A DNA stretch of 64,000 nt from Odontesthes bonariensis. Taxonomy: Eukaryota; Chordata; Actinopteri; Atheriniformes; Atherinopsidae. Both the position numbers and the translations under genes were made by a program. The stretch lies in contig NC_134515.1 of assembly GCF_027942865.1 (NCBI RefSeq), positions 26,000,227-26,064,226 of the forward strand, in the 5' to 3' direction. Below the pieces are notes generated by a model. It saw only the letters and a list, made by a program, of their open reading frames with translations, was not told the DNA's origin and ran no database searches. This document shows, piece after piece, positions 35,101 to 50,100 of the stretch (positions are counted from its first letter, which is position 1; each line of letters begins with the position of its first letter).

Positions 35101-38100
35101 TGGGTAAGGTTTTCGGTAGTGGTAGAGAGGAGGGTGGTGCTGATCGGGAGTTGACGGGCTCTTTAACAGGGCCGTAAGGGACTGCTTGGTTGTGGTTTAT
35201 GTGACTGGGACCAGAGGTTCTCCCAGATGAAGCCGTAATCCTGCTTGGTGCAGTGCGGGGATCACGTCTTGTGATGGTAACTGTGGAGACGGCTGGAATC
35301 ACAACTGGTGTATAGGTCCTCTTTGGTGGAGCGGCTGTAGGGGTGTCTGATGTGGGGGACGCAGGGGACTCCATGATGGGGGAAGCAGGAGACTCTAAGG
35401 TAGGGGAGGCTGGAGAATCTGCTGGGGAAGCAGGCGATTCTACAATGGTCAGTTTCGGAGAGTCATTATTAAGGCTGGATGAAGGCTCCATTTGCAAAGA
35501 TGGTGGAGAATCCGTTTCAGGTGAGACAGCTGGTGCCAGCAGAGGGGAGTCATCTCCTGCAGACTTCTTCAGAGCTGGTTCTTGCTTATCTCTTGATACA
35601 GTTACCTTGAGTTTCTTCTTAACAGGTTCGTCCTCTTCCGCAGGTACTGTCCGGCCTTTGGGAAGAAGTGAGAAATTGCTTATAACAGCTAAAAGGAACA
35701 ACTGCTCATCACTGAACTGTAGGGTCAACTAGGGGAAAATGACTGCGTGGTCAGACAATTACTAATTCACCTGTGCATATCCTGCATTTCAAGTCAAAGA
35801 TGTGAGATTTGTGCTCTGATGTTGTGTCCTTAAGCATACACGAAAGAACATCTGGAACAGCGCTGTCCCGGCTTGGTTGGCTAGCTCTGGTCTTAAGAGG
35901 AGGCGCAGGAAGACTCCTCTTCTGCTCCTAGGAAAGGAAATGTACCACAAAAAAAAAGCCCACACAACTGGAATTAACAGTCTTACACATCATAAAACCT
36001 GTATTTGATGATAGATGTTTATGTGGACAACAGCTATGATTACCCTAAATGGATTTGCTATTCCATCAATTTAATGCAAATGAGATAGGTACACACCGTG
36101 TTATCAGGTTTTCTGTCGGGTCTAGCGGGATTCAGACTCGGCAAGTCAACCTTCACCGCTTCAGGCTTCTGGAAATTCATCCCTTTAGCAGCTGCATCCT
36201 TAGCCTTTATATTCAGAAACAGTAAAAGAGTGTATAGATTTCTGCAGAAACACTAAGTGACCTTTTGAGGACTGACAACAAGCACAAAAATCCGAATTTT
36301 GTTTGTGTTGCCCTCTAATCTTTACCTGCGTCTCCTTATCACCTGGCTCAGGTACTTTAGTGGCCTGCATGTCTTTTTGGCTCATCCTGGCCAACCTGAA
36401 GGGACCTATTTCTCCACGCACAACCCGATACAACAAGCCCTGCGGGAGATTAAGAAGATGAGTGTCACTTTGCTCAAAAATAAAAACCTAAGAAAGCAAC
36501 CTTCATTCAAATAGACTGGAGAAACTGGGGATCATAAAATCAAGAGGAGTCTCATAACTTTCCACAAACCTTGTTTCTTGGATCTTTCAGGTTGAACATT
36601 ATCGTTCTGTATTTGTTCATGTATTTGCTGTCTGTGTTGCGAAATATGTCGAACATTTCCATCTCAATGCTAGCGACGAGCTTTGCGGCTTCGCTCTCGG
36701 ACATCTCCAAATCTTCACAGTCACACACCCTAAACAGCGAGCAGGGTGTTAGTCAACAGACGGCAAAAGGACACCGAGATTTTACCCTCGGATCCTTGGA
36801 AACTGTAACAGCCCTGAGCTCTTATTAGTGCAGCGTGATAATACCGTTCAACAATGAAGGGGACGGGTTTTTCATTTCAAAGCAAGACAGCACAGGTTAT
36901 TCACTAACGTAAAAAAAAAAAAGAAAAAGAATGACGCTGATATCAGCATGCGGTATGGTGGTACAGTAGTTCTCACCTTTTGAACAGGATGCTCGTGAGG
37001 GAACGCTGGATGCTCTGCCTGACCTGGTTATTAGGCTGGGAAGGTCTGGAGGAGGGGGCGCTGGGTGCCGGTGACACGGGCAGATTACGGGTCTCGTTCA
37101 GTAATGCCGGCGCTGAAGATGGCTTCTGGCATGATACCGAGGCCGACTCGTGGCTGGACGGAGAATTAGACACAGGCTGTTTCTTTGGTATAACATATGC
37201 CGTCTTCGTGACGATCAGGGCGCCAGTTTCGTGATGTCTGGGAGCTGAGGTGGTTGGAGACTGTGAGGCTGCAGACATGTGAGATTTTGCAGGCGTAGGT
37301 GGTGTCGAGGGGCGTTGCTCTTTCGGTGCACTACTGCTTTCGGGCTCCTTCGCTTTTTCCTGAGGTGGGCTCTGCGGCGGGGCTTCCTCAGCTGGTGGCT
37401 GGGAGGGGAGAGGTGCGTCTGTTGAGGGGTCCTCTGGACATCGTTTTGAAGGAGATACGGCCTCGCTGTCAGCCTCTACTGTTTTACTGGCCTGATCAGC
37501 TGTTAGGAAAAAAGGAGCATTTTCACAAACACGAAGACATGTGTAAGCTGTGCTGAAACAATGGAACACTAGATGTGCAAATGAGTTGCATGTAAAGAAA
37601 CAAACAAAAAAATACATTTCTGAAGGATTTTATCTGCTAACTTGGAGTATTTCTCTCACTAAATCATCAAGACTGAGACTGGAACCTAATCATGTACATA
37701 TCACCTGTCAATCATACTTTTATGGCAGACATCTGTCTACACGTTCCTGTGAAAAGGAGGTTTGTATTTAAAAATCATTCATTGATTTATTAACAGAAAA
37801 CTCTGTGTACATGTGTGTGAATGAACTAGAAAATGAATCCAGGCCCAAAGAATGCAGCAGCACTTCTGGATTTTCTTTCAAAGTGTTTTTACTTAAAGTC
37901 TTAACTTGCATTTATGGACGCATAAATGTTTCTGAACCAACAGCAGTGATCTCCACATCACTGTCGAGCCTTGTTTTTTCAGCTTTATCTCGCATCTGGA
38001 AAATTCCCCCAGGTTCCCTGAAGCAATTTTTCTGCCGACACGCAGAATTATTGCTTTATGAAGTCATCTCAGAGCTGTGAGCTCTTCCTAATGTTGGCTT

Positions 38101-41100
38101 CTGACTGACTCGGTTTGGGAAGTTCCTTTTCATCCCAAATAATATCAAGCGGTCTGTTGTCAATTAAGGTAGTTAGCTATGAGGTGTTCTGTTCTTTTTG
38201 CATCACACAACCTTTTTAAGCTTTAGTTACCCCCGTCCAAACGTTCTTGAAGCATGTTGCTGCCTGAGCAAACATTGGAAATACAAAAGAATCAACACCG
38301 GATCATTTCTACCGGACTGCGGAGAATTTGTCGATTCACAAATATCAGAGGGCGGGGGGGGGTCTCTTTTTTTTTTAATATCACCAAGTGTTGAGTGATA
38401 AACTGCGGACAGAAACTACTAAAGACTTTAAGTCCTACTGTGACACCTACAAGTTATTTAGAAGATCCAAGGGCGACGCTGCATTTAAGTAATATGCCCT
38501 TTTTATCGAATATCTAATACTTTCCCAATTTGAGACGAATAAAGCATTTTTTCGTTTGAATCCCACCACATAGGTAATTAACAAGTACTCTGATTATGTC
38601 TGGCCAGTTGTTCACATCAGCAATGTCAAACTGGTTGTGAGAGTAAATCACCAGTTTAACACCTGATGCCTGTATTATCCATACATACATGCCACAAACT
38701 GTTTAACTCCTCACTGGGGGGAGGAGGGGTAACAGAAGGACAGAAGGACTGTAGGACAGGTGGCAGTCAGTCAGTCTGTCTAACCAACAGTGCAAAAACG
38801 TTCAATAATATCTGTGGTGTGCAATAATCTTCCTTTAATAATTTTAATCTTACTTTATACTTAAATTTATATACATATTATTATTTATTATTATCACCAT
38901 TATTACTATTTTCATTACTATTACTAGTATACTAATATTACATTATTATCATTATCTTTATACGGGTGCTGGTGTTGGGTGTTTTCCACTGTTGTGTCCT
39001 TTGTACATTTCTGTATATAAAAGTGCTGAGTGCGAGTGAGATGGAGATTTCAATTTCTCTGAGGGAACCTCCCAAAGGGATTAATAAAGTTGTCTATCTA
39101 TTTATCTATCTATACAGGTGTGTCGCCTCTCCTGATTATAGTGGGAGAGCATGCAAAACAAATAGGGAAAGAGAGGGAGGAAAAAAACAACTTTATAGTC
39201 CACAAATCAATACGAAGTTCCTAAAGAACGTCCAGAAACTTTTTTTTGTGACCAGCATACAGGAACTACTTTCTTTCTTTTGAACTAAGACCACCAGCGG
39301 CTTGACTGTGCAGGAGGAGGTAGAAGTCGGGGCTCGTGCGTGTGACAGGCCAAATGTGTTTACAGTCTGAGACCACTTCCCCCTCAACTTGTGCTAATTG
39401 CTGCCCCCGTGATCACAGTTTCAGTTGTAACTTTGCAGTTTTGTGCATCTGGTCCCGTCTTCTTAGCTGTTCTTGCCCATGACAAGTCTAACGGGGAAAT
39501 AATCACGGAAAGTAATGTTTAAGGGTGTGTGCATAAGGTGCACTTTGGGAGTGGAAATCGGGCTCGTGCATGTCAACCAAGTTCCATGATGAGCGAGAAT
39601 TAGAAAACAGACCTAAACATACGTGCGGCTTCACAAATCTGAAGATGTGGAGGCAAACAGATTGAGATGGAGAACATGGCTTCGTTAAGGTCAAGTTCAT
39701 ATACACCTGTGTGGAACCGATTCATCTGACCTATATCCATGACACCTTCTCAAGTGTCGCATCCACTTATATAACTAAAGTGGATGTCTGGGTGGTGATC
39801 GGTGCAAATGTGAAAGCCATTACAGAAGGAGAATATAATGGAACGATGGACTCTACTCGAGAGGTTCTGAAAGATGCAGCTGTCAAAACTTTCTTCAAGG
39901 GCCTGATTTAATAATGTGAAAGCACCCAAAGGCCAGCGCTCTCTCCTGACATTTTGAACCAGAAAAGTTACAACAAAAAAAAAAAAGAAAAGAAAGAAAA
40001 AGCACTGTTCTGTGCCAGGTCTAAAATGTTGGGAATCTGTGGGCTGTGAGAAATCTGTCTTAGGGCTAAAATCAGACCCCATGCCAAAGGGTGGCTAGGG
40101 CTGGAAAAGTGAAAGAGGAAGCTGGTGAGGGCAGGAAAACACGGTGGGAACTGCGCTGGAACAAATGTGCAAGCTTGTCAATTTGTGAATCTTTGAGCTT
40201 AAGAATAAAGCAACTTCATTTGTGGATCAATGTGTTATTGTGTGCATGTGAGTGGGAAGCTTTCGTTTCCTTGGTGTAGATGAGGTTTTAGCTCGCTTGG
40301 AATACACAGATCTCGTACATCTTTAAAATCTCGAGAGCAACTCAACAATAAGAAGAAGAAAAAAAAAAAAAGGGGAACAAGTTTCGACTAGAAAGCTGCA
40401 AGCAGCTGTGAGCAGGACCAAGGTGTGCGCACGTTGGATGTGCGCACGTTGGGCATGCGCCGGATGCCGTAGACGCGCAGCTCTGCCCACACGCACGATA
40501 CCCTCTGCGTACGTACGAGTACATGATAACCCCAATGCGCAGGGGTTTTGGAAAATTTCTAGGGGGCGCCACTGAACCATTTTGATCCGCCCACACACGA
40601 TACCCTTTACATATGTACAAGGTCGTCAGGGTGGACGTGTGTGCCAAGTTTCATGACCTTGAGATGATGATAAGGCTTTGAAATCACAAACGCCATCACA
40701 AGATTTTCACCGCCTGGCCACGTCCACACCGTTCAGAGTTTGGAAAAGTTTCTCCATGAATTTTTCCCCCCATGTCTTAATAGTAAGCTGGCCAAGTTTG
40801 AAGCTTGTAGCATTAAATATGTAGGAGGAGTTCGATCAAATGCGAGGTGTGGAAAAAAAAATACATTTCCAACCACCAGCAGGTGGCGCTATAGGTGGAT
40901 GTCACTATGATAATATGTGCGCGTTCAAGCTGGGTCCAGCATTCACCGTATGAAGTTTGGGACAGATTGGATAATGTATGTGGGAGTTATAGGCGACTTA
41001 ATTTTTAGTGGCGAGTGATGGCGAGTCATCGAACTTTGAGGCGTCGCCACGGCCACGCCCTTTAAGTTTTGAAAAAGTTTCTCCATGATTCTTTCCCCCC

Positions 41101-44100
41101 CATGTCTTAAGAGTAACCTGGCCAAGTTTGAAGTCTGTAGCATGAAATCTGTAGGACAAGTTCGATCATATACAAGGCGTGGAATCGGTCAAAAATGGCA
41201 CGAAAATGCAGTTTCCATCCAAAATGGCCGCCTTCCTGTGAACGTGGCACATTGGCGGCATGAGACTTTTTTGTGCGTCTGGGCATGATGAATGAGTGTA
41301 CCGAATTTCGTCGTTCCACGTGAAACTAATCCTATTAAGGGGACCATTTTTAAGCATTATAGGGGGCGCTACAGAGTCAATGAGCGACTTCCAAAAATAT
41401 AAAGTTTAGATTCTTTCATGTGGTCGACTGGCAGGTGGCGCTTGCAAAAATTTCCTGAGTTTTCGCAGACCTTTTGCAAAGAATAAGACGGAAGACGGAC
41501 GGAAGAATAATAATAATCCTTACAGATACAATAGGGTCCTTGCAGTTTCACTGCTCGGTCCCTAATTATGGTGAAATCTCCACAGCATGAAACGCTTTGT
41601 GTTGATTGGAAGCATTAGTGCAAAAGCTCTGGTCTCATTTCACCCAAAGTTCTGCTTTGCATTTTTGTTTGTTTTTTTACTCATAAAAGAAGAACGCCTG
41701 GTGAGAATGTGCACACCCCCACAAATCCTGCAAACCATATTTGCACACGTTTTCACGGCAGTGTATTCCTGATACGAGGTGGACACAACAAATAATGTCC
41801 CGTGAAACATGAATGAGAATTTCATGGATCATTTCGACAACATGGTCTTATTTATGGTAATTGTGCTGCTGTAAACGACTGTGGCCGCGTGTCGTGTGTT
41901 AACTGCTGTGTCAGGCTTCTCCAATGACACTTTAAAGGGATAAGAGATGCTTCTAACTTTTCCGGCATACCATAATCCGTCTGCATATCTGTGTCTCCCT
42001 CCAGATCATCTCCACACAGGCTGGAAAAGGTTATGCATTCATACATTTCAGATAACACAAGAGTTGTCAGCCATCCCCCAGAAGCCTGATGTGACGTGCA
42101 AGCTGATGTGTGTTTTTTTCTACACAAATGGTCAATCGGATAAAGCTGGTATCAACAACGGAGACTGAACTATCTTTATGGTTTTGCTGAAAACAACAAA
42201 AGTAAAACTGGACTTGAGTCGAACCCTTTCAGTACCAAACACTGACCATCGTCCCCCCCCCCTCTACGTCCCGTGTTTGCATGTGGGCGCAGAAGTTCCG
42301 ACTCTGCAGAAGTGAAAGCTCTGCTGGTGTGTGACCACGCTTATCGCAGCCGTTGTTTCCTGAGATGACATGTATCCTTTCTTTTCTTTCGTGCCCGCAT
42401 GTCGTTTTGTTTGCATGTGCTGCTGTTCCCAGTGTTGCTGCCGTTTGCAGTCGTGTATGAGTGAGGCTGAAGAGTGCCAAATTACTCCCATCCCTTTTAT
42501 CTGTTGTTATAATCTTACGATGACCCGTTCTTTCTCTGTGCCCAGCCACAATATGACGTCCGATTCCCCTCATTGTCTAAATTCAATGACGGCACCAACA
42601 GCTGCAAACATAATCAAACTAAGAAATCAAGGCAGGGTAATTGGTTTCCATTTTTATGTGCATAAATCGAATGGGACTGCTGCCAGGAATGCAGTCTTCT
42701 TGGTCTGTTACATTGTTTTTTTGTTTTAATCGAGGCACATGGGTAGCTGGCAAATTCAGTCCGAGGAGATTGAGCTGAACACATTCAGCCAGAGATCTGG
42801 TGGGGCAAAAAAGCCTTTTCAGCTTGTTAATCCACTGCCAATTCAATACCTTTTTAAGTTCTTCTGTGGGCCAAAAAAAGCTTTTTCTGTCACCAGAAAA
42901 GTTCATGTTGAAGTTAATGTCAACGCATCTCGTCAGTGTGTGGGGAAAGTCAGGGCAACACAACCAGCCCACCACAGATAAATATCATGGGTGGATGTTA
43001 TCCAGTTCCCCAACAGGCCGACCGCAGTCGATACAATGAGTATTTGGCAGATACTGATGTTAAGCCAAAACATCTGTGCGTCCCTGATAAACACATTACA
43101 GACTAGATGCTACTATAGCCAAGGGAAAGGCTCCCTAACCCTGTGAATGAATTTCTGTTCATTTCAGTGACCTGTTTCTGCTGTGTGTAGCAGCGTGCGT
43201 CTGCGCTCATTAACTCTCGGCTCAGCCCCGTACTTTGTCAGCTCGTCCACTTCTACGTGACCCAAGCAGAGCCGTATCATGACCTCCACGGTGTGCTGGT
43301 TTTTTTCAAGCCACACATGTAGCGACTCCAGAGGAAAGTGCATCTTTTTCATCGTGACGCAGCCATTTGTGCTGGAAAAAATATACTCGCGCTGTTAACG
43401 GGTCACGTGAAAAAAACAAAGCCAACACACGCGTCTGAATGCTGCTCGAGACAAAAGTGTAGAGTCCCGTCCAAGGTATCTGAAGGCACGAAAGGATAAC
43501 ATGATGACAATAAAACTTCTCACATTTGATTAAAAATAATGAAGGCGACTCAACTTCTATAAGAGGGGGTCTGATTAATGCCGACTCATTCCAACAACAT
43601 CCCAGTTTGTTATTCAGCACGCTGTAGTGCATGGTGCTTAACTGACGCTTCCCATCGCTACTTTTGTAATGGCTTTTAGTGGAATCGTGGAGGAATATGC
43701 GTTTTTCATGTGCGAGAATAATTTTCCACTCGATTTATAATGTAGATATGGCGGAACATTTTGAGAAGCTGAACCCATTTTGCGCGTGTGAGAATGCTGT
43801 ATGCTCACGGAGGGATTAAACGCATCTGCCGTCATGTCTTAATTCGTTTAAACTCAGAGAAGTTGTGTTTTTTTGCACACAAAGCCTCAACGCTTCAGTC
43901 CGTAACTCAATTCAGTCACCTAGCTGAGCAGAAAAACAGGCCGTGATACTGCCACAGGTTTCTTATGTGTGTGTGTGCATGTTCTTTGATGTAATGCTGT
44001 GGCTTCCTATATTCCAACCATAACACTTTAAACCAGACAGTTCTCATGTGCCCTCATCCATCCAAAAAAGAAAGAAATGTTAAAAAAAAAAACTGTAACA

Positions 44101-47100
44101 GCCTTCTGGCTCGTCGATGCAACTGTTTGCTAAATGCAAACGGGCTGAAGTCGCTTTTTTTTTTGGAGAGCAGTTGCTTTTCTCTTTGTAGTGCTGTCAT
44201 GCACATCAACGTGGTGCAGAGGTCACCTGATGTTGGATGAATAAAGATTAACATCAGCAAATCTAAGAGAGCTTCTGCTTAGAACCCGCTACCCCGGGTT
44301 CCTTGGTGGACCTCTCTCGCTTGAAGTGACTTTTATTCATTGTCCAATCCCACAGATAACAAAGAACTAAACCCAGTATCAAATGCTCCCCAGGGCTAAG
44401 TGTTGATAAGCTCTGCTTTCACAAACAGCATACAAACTGACAACGCGTGTTTCAGGTTGAATTTGAAAAAGTCATCCGTTGAACCGCAGTTAAATTCACA
44501 GTTTCTGTTTCAGGGTGCACAGAAGCTGTCGTGAGCTAGTGATTTTGAAGCTCCAGAAACCCTCTTTTTCTATTTCTCTCAGCGTCGCCACTTGTATTTG
44601 CTTTGTGGTAAAAGAAGTACTGAAAACCAAACAAATCAAAGTGAAAATGCTGTTAGGAAAAAAAAAACCTCTGTGCTCGAAACAGAGGAGAGAATATAAT
44701 AATAATTCAACAAGGAGAACCGTCCTGCACAGACGGCAACAGTTTATTCAACCATTGTTGTATAAAAACTATGCAGATATGATCTGCAACAAGTCTCAAA
44801 GACGGTAAACCTAGTTGGAAACTGTGTGATCTAACCAGCATTACTCTGTGCATGATGGGAGGCGGTGATGTAACACGTGACTGTGAGGGGAAACAGAAAG
44901 TGGTGGGGGGGCTGAATCAAGGCGCTGCACGCAGCCAAACCCTAAATATATCGACGACAATGATTGAATTAAGTTTTACTCAGGCGCAGCCCTACTTATA
45001 AGTGGAGCATAAACAGGAGAGAATAATAAAATAAATACATATAAATGGAAGATTTTAAAACAGAATAATTTGTATCTGACAGTGTAACAGAATTCAAAGA
45101 GTGAAGGATGGAAAGACCTTTTAAGCTTTTCGTGACTTAAACTTTTGGTCACCACTTCCTCACAATCTTGCAAATTCTTGTGATAAGTGAACTTTTTACA
45201 TAAGAGGAAAAAAATGCTTTAGCGCGTCTGCTGGCGTCTCTTTGCCTCGGTCACGTTTACACAAAGCTCCGAACCTTGAAATTCTAAAAGAAAGAAATCC
45301 CCGAAACATGAATGATTTATGTCACAATGAGAGAGAGAGAAGGAGAAGAAGAGTGTAATAGGCTAACAAGTCATTAACATCTGGAGAATGTGTTCATTCA
45401 GCTCTTTTTGGAGAAAAATGAAAACCCAGACGTGACACAAAACTATTTCATTTAATAGCTGAAAGTTCTGGCTTTGCAAAAAAAAAAAATACACACCTAG
45501 ACGTTTGAAATAAAATGGAACTTTTTTGCTTTTCTTCCCGCAGTAAGAAGAGGAGAATAAACCGTGGCGTCGTGAGGAAAAGCTCATGGGAATCATGAAC
45601 CAAGAAGAAAAAAAAAGGAAAAAAAAATTGTTCTTGGTTGAACTTCTTCTGGCTTTTATGGCAACTTTTAAGGTACAAATTAGTTCATTGAAAAAACTGT
45701 TTTTTCTTTTTAAATTCCCGCCATAAATTTGGAATCAGATTGTTCGCCGGCCGTCACACTGAGCCGATGCATCCCTCATGAAGTCTGAACGCTCTTGAAT
45801 CATCAAATCTCCTTTCGAATGATGGAGTGAAAAAAAACGTTCCACCTTTCAATGTCCTTCACTGTGTTTACTGTAGAGGTAACTGGCATGGCACACCACT
45901 CCATATCATTCATGATTGTGGAAATGTGCTCGTCTTCCTCGGGCAGATATCGGAGCTGCGCCGAATAGACGTTCCGGCATCATCTCTTCTCCCAACGCAG
46001 ATCATCCACAGTCCACGTCGGCTCCTTTTTGACCTGGTTTCCTCTCGTTTGGGCGATGGGTTTTAGGTCATGAATCCCACTTGCTTCAGCCGATTTCTTA
46101 CGGTTAAGTCAAACAGAAAACGTTGTCCTGTTTCTGACAACTTGTCATTCCATTTCCTTTTCTGCGCATTTCTATTTTCAAGAAATATCTATTGTCTATG
46201 TGTTTTCTGTCCTTTAAGTTTCGCTTTAACAACATTCTCATCTTGTTTGTACCTGTTCCAAGTTTTGCTTTGCATTTCTAAGACATATTTAGTATTAGAC
46301 CTTTAATACCCCCCCCCCCCCCCTTCATCAAAAAATTTAAATAAATAAATAAATCTTTTTTTCAAATGAATATTTAGGTGTGTTTTTCATTTACTTTTTT
46401 ACCAAACAAAAAAGCTGAATGAACATCCTCGAGGTGTCGTGATTCCACCATTTTTTCCCCGGGGTTTTAATTAAACCGGTGAATCAGGTGCACGGTAACC
46501 AACTTTTCTTGATGTTATTGCTGCAACTTGGTCCATTTAGCACAAATCATCAGTGTAATTTACTCTGTAATTGTGCAAAAAATAAAAACAAAAAAAGTAA
46601 TTTATCTTATGTAATGATCAGAATTTCAGAGTAAAATCTCTGGAACATCAGCAAGTGAGTCCCATGCACTTGCCGCCGCTGTGCAAGCGAGCGCATGGGT
46701 GCGGTTACTCCATTCTACTAACCAATATGCCTGCTTTCCACTCACTCCCAGCTGTTGTGGATATGTACAGATACATTCAGTGCTTCGACCAACACGGTAA
46801 GGAGCCTCGTGTGCCATCCTCAGCGAGATTTCCTCAGCATAACGTCTGCATCTCACGCTGCCTCCCTCGAGCTTTGGACAGCCGCACCCACTCCCCCTCT
46901 CACTTCCACTCGGGAGAGTGCGTCTCCAACAGAAAGCCTGACGCTGGGATGTGCTTGTGTGAAGGAAAACGTCCGGACCAAACTGTCCCCATCGTCTCCT
47001 AAAAACGGGTGACTGAAGCCACTGATCTGCTGAATAAAGCCATTGATGGAGAAAGTGGACTATGCAGAGGTGTTCAGAGGTGTGGTTGATTCCTCTTGTG

Positions 47101-50100
47101 GTTTACAACATAACTGCAGCAGATAGGAAATAAGGTCTGCAAATCCTGTCGTGGTGCTCGCACTGACAGTCGGGCACAATCTGCTGTGTTTGAAAGCTGT
47201 CAAAGAAATGTTGGCTTGCCGTGCCTTTGAGCCTGAGAAAAGTGGTTAAATATATATATATAGTATACAGTACAGACCAAAAGTTTGGACACACCTTCTC
47301 ATTCAATGAGTTTCCTTTCTTTTCATGACTATTGACATTGTAGATTCACACTGAAGGCATCAAAACTATGAATTAACACATGTGGAAATATGTACTTAAC
47401 AAAAAAGTGTAAAACAACTGAAAATACGCCTTATATTCTAGTTTCTTCAAAGTAGCCACCTTTTGCTGTGATTACTGCTTTGCACACACTCTGCAAAGGT
47501 GTGCCCTGTCAGGTTTAATAAGTGGGATTTCTTGCCTTGTAAATGGGGTTGGGAGCATCAGTTGTGTTGTGCAAAAGTCACATGGATACACAGCTGATAG
47601 TCCTACTGAATAGACTGTTAGAATTTGTATTATGGCAAGAAAAAAGCAGCTAAGTAAAGAAAAACCAGTGGCCATCATTACTTTAAGAAATTAAGGTCAG
47701 TCAGTCCAAAAAATTGGGAAAACTTTGGGAAAACCCAAGTGCAGTTGCAAAAACCATCCAGCGCTACAAAGAAACTGGCTCACATGAGGACCGCCCCAGG
47801 AAAGGAAAACCAAGAGTCACCTCTGCTGCGGAGGATAAGTACATCCAAGTCACCAGCCTCAGAAATCGCAGGTTAACAGCAGCTCAGATTAGAGACCATG
47901 TCAATGCCACACAGAGTTCTAGCAGCAGACACATCTCTAGAACAACTGTTAACCCTTTAGGCGCCAAGATTGTTTTTTGAAAATACTGGATTTTGACATT
48001 AATATTTCCAAAGCTGGTGGCTGAAAGGGGGTTAAAGATAGATGCCTACTGTACATTAGAAAAATGTTGCCCATGATCCATAGTTTATGTGGGGTATGAA
48101 ATTATTGATCTAATTTGCATATTATGACGTCATCAGGTGGCAGCCATTTTGAATCTCATTATGTTCAGGAAATATTGGAATTGAGTGATTATGAACTTGT
48201 TTTTTTAAAACTTTTTTTTCTTTTTGTCTATTTATCATCATCTATAATGATCAGGGAACAGGAAAGCAACAATAAAACAGAATAATGTAGTAAAATATTA
48301 CTATATCATCATTACCATATAGTAGGAAAACACATGCGAAAAGTTGCCTATATTTTTTCAGGAAATGGTGGATATTGACTTGATGTTTGAACTTATTTTC
48401 ATTTTTCTGTCTTTTACCATCATTCATAAGGAGGAAACCAACAATAAAACAGGAGAAAGTGGTAAAATACTGTCATCATTAGGCTACCATAGAGTAGGAA
48501 AACACATGCAAGAAGTGGAAGACATTGAATTGATTATTATTTTTTTTTTAACCTGTTCAACCTTATTCATAATGATCAGGAATGAGGAATACAATAATAA
48601 AACAAGTGGTAAAATGTCAGGATCATTGCGCTGGCGGATAGGCGCGCCGCAGCACCGGGGGCTGGATGGAGAGAGCGCATGCTAAAGATACCAGACCCAC
48701 TTCTCCCACCCCTGATTCCTTGACCAACACCTCTACGGACACTGCGACCGCGTTCCCCACTACCACCCACTCCATTGAGGTTGGATAACGGCACTGAATG
48801 AGTTGGAGTGTGTGTGTGTGCTTGGAGAACAGCCTCGCTTCGCATGCCGGCACCATTGCCTTCGGAAGTTTCACCGTGGGAAGCATGAGCGCTCGTCCGA
48901 TCCTCCTCCTCACGAGGTAAAAACTCTCCTTCGGAGTCGGAATCGGCAAATAGCAGGCTCAATACTTCTGCACGGTTCAACTTCTTACAAGCCATGGTGT
49001 TAAAAACTCACTAATAGTTCGCTGACAATAAAAATTCGACTCGCACGTCTCTACAGAAAAGCTCTGAATAACTGCTTCCGTGTCTGAGCTAGCGCGGCTT
49101 TTTTGCACTGCCTTATAAAAACACTGTGAACTACAAAATGACTACAAAATGACGTGAGCTTGGTCTTGTTTGAAAGGGTAACATGTTTGCCAACTAGTGG
49201 TAGGAAGACTGAACACCTTAAAGCCCGTTTATTTTATCTGCAGACTGTTTTGTTTATGGTGACGTCATGTCGCAATTCTGCGACTTTGGCGGTTAGAGGG
49301 TTAAGAGGAGACTGTGTGAATCAGGCCTTCATGGTAGAATAGCTGCTAGGAAACCACTGCGAAGGACAGGCAACAAGCAAAAGACTTGTTTGGGCTAAAG
49401 AACACAAGGAATGGACATTAGACCAGTGGAAATCTGTGCTTTGGTCTGATGAGTCCAAATTTGAGATCTTTGGTTCCAACCACCGTGTCTTTGTGCGACG
49501 CAGAAAATGCATTCTACATGCCTGGTTCCCACCGTGAAGCATGGAGGAGGAGGTGTGATGGTGTGGGGGCGCTTTGCTGGTGACACTGTTGGGGATTTAT
49601 TCAAAATAGAAGGCACACTGAACCAGCATGGCTACCACAGCATTTTGCAGCGGCATGCTATTCCATCCGGTTTGCGTTTAGTTGGACCATCATTTATTTT
49701 TCAGCAGGACAATGACCCCAAACACACCTCCAGGCTGTGTAAGGGCTATTTGACCAAGAAGGAGAGTGATGGGGTGCTGCGTCAGATGACCTAGCCTCCA
49801 CACTCACCGTACCTGAACCCAATCGAGATGGTTTGGGGTGAGCTGGACCGCAGAGTGAAGGCAAAAGGGCCAAGCATTTCTGGGAACTCTGTTGGAAGAC
49901 CATTTCAGGTGACTACCTCTTGAAGCTCATCAAGAGAATGCAGTGTGTGCGAAGCAGTAATCAAAGCAAAAGGTGGCTACTTTGAAGAACCTAGAATATA
50001 AGACATATTTTCAGTTGTTTCACACTTTTTTGTTAAGTATATAATTCCACATGTGTTAATTCATAGTTTTGATGCCTTAAGTGTGAATCTACAATCTTCA

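Larger units (their letters stand above)
47635..49920 (+). pseudogene. Tc1 transposase pseudogene (two halves)
   Basis: The reading frame is split by the piggyBac-like insert at the TTAA at 47949-47952. It also carries a nonsense change: the conserved Trp codon before PPHSPYLNP is TAG at about 49792-49794. The catalytic D of DNDPKHTS and the E of NPIE are still there. Earlier frameshifts are present near 47690 and 49330. It cannot make an active enzyme. Confidence 0.88.

Noticed and set aside
48576-48995. 139-codon minus-strand frame as a host gene
   Set aside because: It lies inside a TTAA-flanked insert; only its start resembles a transposase and the rest is low-complexity.
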